The notes beneath the pieces were generated by a model. It was not told the DNA's origin. It saw only the letters and a program-made list of their open reading frames with translations, and ran no database searches. A stretch of DNA of 64,000 nucleotides from Climacium dendroides (Eukaryota; Streptophyta; Bryopsida; Hypnales; Climaciaceae): contig OX467087.1 in the NCBI GenBank assembly GCA_950106755.1, positions 15,752,047 to 15,816,046 of the forward strand, written 5' to 3'. Positions 56,222-64,000 of this stretch are shown one piece after another (the stretch's first letter is position 1; each line of letters begins with the position of its first letter). The position numbers and the translations under genes are program-made.

Positions 56222-59200
56222 CTGTACAATAGGATGAAAAAAATATTTGTGAGTGATGGATTAATTGTTTGCCATAGTTAGTTGGGGTTGATGTATGTAA
56301 ACATTAAATAACGTATTACCTAATTTTCTAGACAAGCATGTTGTAAAGGGACATACAAATGAACACTCTACATGCCACAATTTTGTGCATTAGCTTCTTG
56401 TAGTGTAATTGATGTAGAGTAACATTTCACTCATAAAATGAGTATGTTACAACATCATACTAATTGCCTCTAATTTCTTTATACATATGAATCCAAAGCA
56501 AAGAATCGTGAGTTGTGATTACCAGCTGGAGTATTGAAGCAGATCTGTTTACAATAGCATCTCTTGCCATCATCAATATTCGTATCTACCTCATCACTAC
56601 AATATGGGTTCCCTTGGAGTCTACCATGAATTTTATCCCCACAAATGAAAGGTAAGTAGACTTCAATGCAAGTGTTGAACCATTCTTCAACAAACACTTG
56701 AAATTTTTCACAACTAATGAACATAAAACTTAAGGACCTAGGATTGTAGTAGAAATGTTATGAAAGCTACATTCTAATGTGATATATCCTTGGTTATTAT
56801 TTTTGAAGTTGATTCAATTAGTGCAATTCATTGCCCAATTCCATATGTTGCAAGGATTCTGGATACCAAAATAGTGACATTCAAAAACAAAAAAGCTCTA
56901 AAAATTAGGCCTCTTATGCATTCATGACTCAAGCTACATGGTGTCATGAAATAGTGCCAAATTCCTAAAATTAGATCACTTAACCAAATTGACATTTGCT
57001 AGACACACTAGTTGCTTCATATTGTATTTTTCTTCCAGAAGAGTAGAAGTCATTTTATTTTTATTGATTAATGTCTACTTAGAGAAGGAGGTAGTTCCTA
57101 AAAGGTATTAAAATTTGAAAATAAATTTCGATCTTGTAGACAAATTTGAATTGATTTTAGTACACCTTAATCTTAATTTATCCTTTAGAGTAAATGAAGG
57201 TTTTTAGATTTGAAATTGAGTCACTCAAATCATTAGTCTCTAATTTGTAAATTTCATAATGTTGATAACTATGTAAGACATTAATAGAATTGTTAGTCCT
57301 AAGTACTAGTCATAGAATATCAAATACTCAAGCAATGCACCACAATAACCGATGGAAAAACTCACTTGAAGATTGTCATGTTATTGTCGATGCTACTTTC
57401 ATCAAACTTGACATTTGTGATATTATTATTCATCAAACTCAAAATTTTGAGATTTCCAGTTCCAGAGTAGCTACTAGTAAGTCTTGTTGAATTCTGTTCA
57501 TGAAGAATTTGAATGATGTCAAGGACCCCTTCGATGTTATTGTTGTCCAAATACCTGAAACAACAAATATTATCAAACCTATCTTTCAAGCTAAGATGAA
57601 AATCATAAAATACAAGGTTCGTGAGTGTAGTGAATCTATTTGTTCAAACCAAAAATTTCGACTACAAATCACTATCAATGTGAAGACAAACAATTTTTAC
57701 TATGAACTATAACTCTTTACTTTCAAGGCCATATTATATGAAACAACATTACACCAAACAAATATTATAAAACTAGAAAGATTATCCACCTCATGCTATC
57801 CTAAACAACTTGTTAATGAATTGATGATTATCTAAATAGAAACCAAAATACGCATGATGTCGATTGAAAGAGTTTAGGGAAACAATAAGGGGATACAACT
57901 TACAATTCTTGAATGGAGCCTAGGTCTGAGGCTATCCAATTGAGTTGAGTCCTAGAAAGCAAGAGTTGGTTGTAGGAAAGGTCCACCACAATTAGCTCAT
58001 TCACGTTTAGAAAAGATGTCAAGTTTATAATATTCCCATTGAAATTGTTTCTACTCAAATTCCTGCACAATGTACAATTTGTTTAGTTAGACAAATATTC
58101 ATTCACTGAGTGTAATGTTCTAAACTAGTAGCATAGCCAATAACTTTGGACTTAGAGTTTATTATAGTCCTACTAACAGTACAAAATTACCTCCCGAAAA
58201 GGTATAGACCAAAGCAACTATCAACAATGCTTAAAAATGTTGTTGGCATAATTTCTATAATTCAATGACTTAAGTGGGATGTTTTATTCATGAATAACCT
58301 ACATAGTTGATAAAGAATTCAAATGGAATGTAGAATAAGAACTAAAAGTGGGATCAATGAGGTATAATGATTCTTGGCTTAGAGAATAATTCTAAAAAAT
58401 TGAAAAACAACTTGGGTTTGATGAAACTCACAAATATTGCAATTTTGTATTGCTAGTGAAACTTGGCAAAGCTTGAATGAAATTATTGTTTGATATATCC
58501 CTACAAGATAAAATCAAACAATCCAAATTATTAGCTTACAATGATTTGCCACATCATACCCAACATCACATCTACTTTCATTTGAGAAAGAAAGTCAAGC
58601 ATAGTGGACTTGAGCATTGAAAAATAGACAAAACATTGAAGAGGTGCTATAGAATGTTGTAAAAAGAACAAATTAGACACAAGAAGAGAATCCATCTTAG
58701 AAGCCCTCTAGAAAAACTAATTCAATTACAATTGGCAAGGTTTATAATAACCATCATTTTCAATATATTGTAGTCAAATAGAAGGTTCACTTAAGCAAAG
58801 ACAAGTAATTATTTTTAAGTGGAAAATCTAATTCACCATTATTTACAGAATTTTAAAATCCAATCCCTTGCTTGTTTTGAATCCGAGTCAAAGTAGACTT
58901 TGTTGATGTGATATAACCTTTGGTGACAATGTTGAACTCCATTGTAAAAATAAAAAACTACCTTAGTTTGAATAAGATGCTTGCATGGGTTGTAATAAGG
59001 TTTTCTTGAATTATTGCTAGTTCATTCAACCCACTAAGTTCAATTCTTAAAGGTTCTCACCATTTTTCGAATTAATTTTAGTCCTATTTCAACTCTTGTG
59101 GTCATTAATTTCCATTTATTCTCAATTGCTATTAAAAAAATATTTTTCAATAAACTTGCTATTAGGCTACAATATTGGCAAATACTCAAATATTAGAACT

Positions 59201-62200
59201 ATTTAAGTCAATTGTATTGAAACCTAAAGAGATATTTTACAAGCACAATTTTGCCACTTTTAATAGTGCCAATATAATAAAATTGGCATTTATTGACTAG
59301 AAAAATTAAATCTTAAATTTAGATATTTACATGGAATCACAAATGACAATTTAAGTCTTAATACAATTAGATTTTCTAAACCATTTCTAAGGGTTTCTAC
59401 TAGTGCAAGCATAGACTAACACAATTAGTATCTATGAAATGCGTTATAGAATTGGTCTCACAGTGTTTCTAATTTTGACATGTCACTAAAAGTATCATAA
59501 GGAATAACTCCCTCCATTTGGTTTCCACCAAGTTTGAGTACTTCGAGAGCATTCATTATTTGGGTTTGATTGTATGGGAATTCTCCCGTCAACTTGTTGC
59601 CACTCAAGTCTCTATTTCCAAAATACCCACAACATGAAATTAGTGGTTTGCAATATATTCACAATGCTATGTCACTACATTATGGATCAACAAAGCATCT
59701 TGTAGATTTGTCACTTCCTAGGAACCTTATTAACTTCTAAAATTTAACACAAGTAGAACCTCTCTTGGTGCATCCTCTCTTCTTGCATAATATGCAATTA
59801 AGAGAATTTGCATACAATAGGTGGGCTAAAGCATGATTCACAATGAAAAGCTAAATTAAATCTTTTAGTGACACTAATCTTTCTAAATGTATAAACTTCT
59901 CTTAGTGCATAGTCTTGGCACCATGTACTAAAAGAGGTTCTACCTATACTATATTTCAAACATAACATTTAAAAATATAATCCCAACTACAATTATCAAA
60001 AATCCAATTATCAATTTTCTGAGATACAATTACAAGTTATTTATACTAGTTTCTAGAAAAATTCCCAAAAAATACAAAAAAATTCAAAACTATAAACAAA
60101 ATTGTCTATACCAATGAATAACCTACTTTAGATAGCATGAAAATTTTGGTGATTAAAATTTCAAACACTCAAATTTTCTTGTTCACAAGTAAGTTGGAGT
60201 GGTAGCATTCTTTAAACTTTTCTTATGTAGTAATTAAATGAACTATCTCAAGTCCCAAATAATTTTTTTTTGTTTAAGGTCATCTTTTGCCCAACATAAA
60301 GATTCTAATGATTAAGCATTAGAAATAAGAGTTGGTGCTAAGAAAACTAAAGTTGTTAAACTCAAATCTTTGTGCTAATCTATACTGAAATACATCTTAG
60401 ATTTAAGACTAATTGAATTGTACCTAACTAAAGTGTTTAGAAAGTTTATTATAAAACTCACAAATACAAAAGATTCCATTGAACTCGCCAAGGTGGAATG
60501 TTTCCAATAAAAGCATTATCATGAAGATCCCTGTAACAAGTAGAAGCTAGATTAGTGATAAAAAAAATAAGCCTAACAATGTCTATGGATAACAAGTTTA
60601 AATGTATAGGCTTGTTTGATGATGTTAATCTATATGAAGCACATTGCAACTAGAAATACATGTCCTCTTTTCACTCCCTCACCTTGAACAGTTGGATGAT
60701 TTTTTGACAATATCATCACTATACTTTTGAGTGTTCTAAAACTCATAACTAAAGTACATAGAACTAGTTTACTTAGATCTTATCTTTTTTTTTTCTTTCA
60801 TACTACTTAAAAGTGTTTTACAATTAATAAATAAATCAAGGTTGGATGTCTGTTTCTTTCATTTTGAATTTTTAATATTGGAAAAATAGTAAATGACAAA
60901 TTTCAAGAGAGAAATTTGGAACCAAAAACTAGAAGTTGAAATCATCTAAGTACGTACTAAGATTACAAAAATTGATGTCATACAACAATGGTTGCAACTA
61001 TGGTGAATGGTCAAAGTGCACATCCTATATACAAGCATGAGAATCATAATTTTGGTTATTAGGAACCCCTTCAATTTAGAAAAAATGATAAAGTTTTCTA
61101 CTACTAACTTTTAATTTTTAGTGTTTAAAAATGTTCATTATTTTCAGTGTTTTCAATGTTTAGTGTTCAAATATCTATATTATTGAGATAAGCTACTTTT
61201 ATGCATAATTTTTCGAATAAATTTATGATATGATTAAATTTTAGAATGTACATTATTTTTAATATTTTCCAAACTTTCTATATTTGTTCTTTTATATTTT
61301 TAAAATTCCCAAATCTAGCTTGCACTCTCAATACTATCTCCATTTAGCACAAAATCACCAAGCATTTTTTTCAATGACACATTTCACATTCAACATTTTA
61401 TAAGATGCAAACATAAGTCTCAACACAATAGGAATATGTGTATCCTAGACCTATTCAAATTCATACATGAGAAATTGAGAGTCTAAGATTTAAACAAAGG
61501 TGAGAACACTCATCATTGTTTAACTAGTTAATCATGTTTTCCATTTCACCTATTCAACACTACCAAAAAGATTGCACACTAGAAACTTGTGTTAAGTATG
61601 CAAGGGTGAACTTACAAAGAATTTAGATATAGGTAATCTATTGCATATGGAATTGGCCCAGAGAGATTTGGATTTCCTGTCAATTCCCTACACATGTACA
61701 TTGTGTTGATACAATTGGCACATAAGAGTTGAACAATTTGGTTAGAAAATTATACAATTTTCATGTTCTAATTTGAACATCAACAACTACATATTAGCAA
61801 CTCCTAGGAACATCACTTTGCATTTGCAGTCAAATTGTCATAAAAATCCTTAGAGCAATTTAGTTGTGTAGTGATTTGAAGCAATAAACTTACAAGGTAG
61901 CAAGTGATATGAGGTAATCAAAAGCGATCTCTGGCAAGGAACCATTAATCTCTGCATTTGAAAGGGACCTGTTCATATTGTGGTTGCAGCATTGCATTTG
62001 CACGAGTTGTTTAGGGAACATCAAATGAATGAAATACAAGCCATCATGCATTTTCATAAGAACAAACTAAGTATGAATATGGTCAACAAACATTTTTCTT
62101 AGAAGGTCATGAAATAATTGGAACACCAATTTCTTTAAAATGGAAAAATATCTAAAGATTGTCACTTATCACATTGGGAACCTCAAAACTATACATGCTT

Positions 62201-63871
62201 TATTTTTTGAAGCTTAAATGTCGCAATTTTGGAGCTTTGATAGAAGAGAAATCCAAAAATTTTGTAGACCTAATTTCGTTATGCAACTAGTTATGGAATT
62301 TTGATTACAACTTGAGTATAGAATAGAGCTTCAAATCCCTTATGTCAAAATCCCATGGTTGCTCTTTAGAATTAGGCTAAGGTAGGAAACCCTATGTCTC
62401 TATTTGCACTACAATTCAAAAGCCTCCCAATTTGCGCCACTATGTATCAATAGTTTACATTGAAAACTTTCAAATGTACTCTATTGACACATAGTGGCTA
62501 TGAAATGTCACAAGTAGCTTCATGGAGTGAAGAGGGTCTCCTACCTTATAGATCAACTATTTGAATTTTGCAAGTGTGAATTAAGTCAATTTAACAAATT
62601 CCATTTGTATCTCTATTTGAAAGGAATGTCATGAGAGAAAGAAAGGGAGGAATGAATGATACTTACAAGCCAATGATACTCACATCAGTCATCAAACAAT
62701 TACCAGTAGTGGCATTAAGGATGCTACATTGTCTAGTGCATTGTACTCCTCGCCAACTAGGATATGAAATTTCCCCATCTTTGAATAGGCTTTGGCAGGG
62801 AAACTTTTGTGATGAATCGTTTCCCCAACCTGCCAAGTTGTTTTTCAAATCGGGAGTTGTACTCCAGTTGCTCCAAAGAATTTGGAGCCCATACACTGCA
62901 ATGAATTCAAAAAGATGTCATTCCTTAAACCCCAACATATTTAATGTCATCCTTTTGAGTCTTAGAGGTTCCCCAACATTATTCAAGCACTAGTTTGAAA
63001 ATAAAGGCCAATTGCAACAAACACTAGTGCAAACCCTGGGTTGGAATGACATCCTAAACAACTTTTCAAACAACATCCAAATGTTATTTTTGATGCTATT
63101 TGAACATTTGATGCCATCTACCTATGGGTGTTGAAATGATATTTTTGTAATGTCATTTCAACCAAATAAATTTTTGTTGTGGAATCTGCCAAAATGTAGA
63201 TTTTAGATTTCAAAATCCATCCCTTCTATAGATTTTATGCTTTTAAGTATGAACTTAATTTGTAGATTTCAAAATTTTTGCCTTAATCTTTTAAAATCCA
63301 AATCTATAATTCTACTAGATTTTAGAAATTCTAGGAATCTAAAATATTCATATATTTCATCATCAGATTCTACTAAGTATGTTACAAAAACCATAATTTA
63401 GACTATTTATTTCTCCAACCAACCTTGTCCTCAACAATTATTGTGGGATAATTGTTTTTTCTAATATCTACCAAATTTGTTGAAATGACATTAGAACTTC
63501 AAATGTTGATTCAAGAAAGTGGTTGAACTAACATCGTCCAAAACCTATTAAATTTTTTTTTTTGGGCTAAAATAACATTTTATACAAAATGTTGTTTCAT
63601 GCAAGGATTTGCACTAGTGTTTTCAACAATAAGAATGCGTAATGTGTACTCCCCTCATAAGAAAGGATAGAAGATGGAACATACACGAATCATTGCTGTA
63701 CTGAAACTGTTGCGATTCAGCTGATGAATAACCGACCTCCTCACCAACCTCGTCGCAGCTCACAAAGTTGGTGCCCAAAAAGAGCAAAACCACGATTACA
63801 CAGAATTGGCCATAGCACAGTGGAGCACATTGATATGGCCATTGCTTCACCTTCGTTCCTAGCGCCCCCAT
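53007..63871 (-). CDS. LRR receptor-like serine/threonine kinase, 16 exons, 846 aa
   Basis: Exons (in transcript order): 63871-63685, 62895-62667, 61968-61894, 61687-61616, 60530-60462, 59611-59462, 58500-58432, 58062-57904, 57554-57366, 56620-56523, 56221-56075, 55940-55822, 55523-55313, 54992-54758, 54497-54347, 53387-53007 (TAA). All junctions are GT-AG and all phases agree, giving 2,541 nt. The protein has a signal peptide (hydrophobic about 22-38), an LRR N-cap, about eight LRRs, a Cys-containing LRR end (LQGNPYC), one membrane span (about 441-466) and a complete kinase. Kinase motifs are GQGSYG, AVK (K533), HRD (627-629), DFG (647-649) and LAPEYA. The kinase resembles the LRR-VIII-2 class, yet no malectin domain is present; the ectodomain end looks more like LRR-VIII-1 proteins. 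It would sit in the plasma membrane and signal by phosphorylation; ligand unknown. No disabling change was found. Confidence 0.88.
56523..61968 (-). other. Receptor kinase exons 3-10: leucine-rich repeats
   Basis: Exons of 69, 72 or 75 nt each encode one LRR and split the same Leu codon (TT|G, CT|G or TT|A), which is the classic LRR-exon layout. Longer exons (150, 159 and 189 nt) carry two or more. Typical units are [40 protein letters not shown] and [13 protein letters not shown]. The uniform phase means exons could be gained or lost without breaking the frame. Exon 10 ends the ectodomain with LQGNPYC and further cysteines. Confidence 0.85.
59752..59945. mobile_element. ~195-bp MITE in an intron of the receptor kinase
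   Basis: GTAGAACCTCTCTTGGTGCA at the left is mirrored by GTACTAAAAGAGGTTCTACC at the right. It lies in the intron between exons 5 and 6. No clear target duplication was identified. Confidence 0.55.
62667..63871 (-). other. Receptor kinase exons 1-2: signal peptide and LRR N-cap
   Basis: Exon 1 (63871-63685) has the signal peptide core [17 protein letters not shown] with likely cleavage near C39. Exon 2 (62895-62667) has the N-cap pattern [14 protein letters not shown]...W....PSWRGVQC. Intron 1 (62896-63684) holds a ~600-bp MITE. Confidence 0.85.
63021..63620. mobile_element. ~600-bp MITE in intron 1 of the receptor kinase
   Basis: ACACTAGTGCAAACCCT at 63021 is mirrored by GGATTTGCACTAGTGT ending at 63620. 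The interior has further inverted similarity (ATGACAT and TGTCATTTCAACC words) and no coding capacity. The CACTAG start recalls CACTA-derived MITEs; a 3-bp duplication could not be confirmed. Confidence 0.6.
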
Positions 63872-63977
63872 AATGAGCTCTACAGCTCAAGAGGGCCACT
63901 GCAAAACCAAAATTCAGTCTCAAAATACTCAACATCAGAATCAAGAGAAATCCAAAAGGTCCATCTATGAAATTCAT
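63741..63977 (-). promoter_or_regulatory. Upstream ORF overlapping the receptor-kinase start
   Basis: ATG at 63977 opens 78 codons in a different frame (+1) that run past the receptor ATG at 63871. It begins with a hydrophobic segment (GFLLILMLSILRLNFGFAVA). If it lies in the mRNA it could reduce initiation at the receptor ATG. Alternatively TTTTGGTTTTGCAG near 63909 is an acceptor and this part is intron. Confidence 0.35.
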
Positions 63978-64000
63978 TGTTGAAGAATTCCTTAGTGAAT

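Noticed and set aside
1..64000. CRISPR arrays, operons, ribosome binding sites or bacterial genes.
   Set aside because: No regular spacer arrays; gene structure with introns is eukaryotic.
1..64000. tRNA, rRNA or snRNA genes.
   Set aside because: No convincing A/B-box cloverleaf or conserved rRNA segments were seen by eye; a covariance-model scan would be needed to exclude them.

Overview
This window is nuclear DNA of a land plant. It is AT-rich, gene-poor and packed with decayed transposons. The evidence is a 16-exon leucine-rich-repeat receptor kinase with canonical GT-AG plant introns, remnants of B3 transcription factor and ceramide-kinase-like genes, and CACTA, TTAA-target, Mutator-like and foldback elements. 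The repeat load and dispersed relics suit a large genome such as a gymnosperm or fern; that is inference, since no marker gene fixes the species.

Layout. 1-7.4 kb: a 1.1 kb foldback element, a recent 163-bp tandem duplication and a multi-B3-domain pseudogene. 7,397-30,858: one 23.46-kb element bounded by 28-bp terminal inverted repeats (one mismatch) and a 4-bp target duplication (CTTT). Near its left end, pointing outward, is a gene resembling the DUF7869-type RNase-H-fold transposase candidates. Near its right end, also pointing outward, is a gene with a ParB-like segment followed by a degenerate DNA-methyltransferase-like segment. Each is cut once between its two large blocks by an in-frame stop (TGA and TAG), and the left gene may carry a further upstream TAG. 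The 15 kb between them holds a GC-rich core with a perfect 34-bp palindrome and a ~175-bp diverged tandem array. 30.9-44 kb: non-coding repeats, including a 4.2-kb element with TTAA duplications and a nested relative, small MITEs, and a Mutator-like MITE with a 10-bp duplication. 44.9-49.4 kb: a CACTA (TNP2) transposase relic and a second, different transposase-like relic. 51.2-51.6 kb: the last two exons of a ceramide-kinase-like gene. 53.0-63.9 kb, minus strand: the receptor kinase, whose 16 exons join in phase to 846 codons plus stop, two thirds of it intron with at least two MITEs.

How it fits together. The receptor kinase is the only gene that looks fully functional. The giant element is the most unusual object: a very large plant DNA transposon with a candidate transposase and a ParB/methyltransferase-like partner in divergent, outward-facing arrangement. 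Its interrupted reading frames and an Asp-to-Asn change at a probable catalytic position suggest that this copy cannot move by itself, while near-perfect ends and long open frames suggest it is not ancient.
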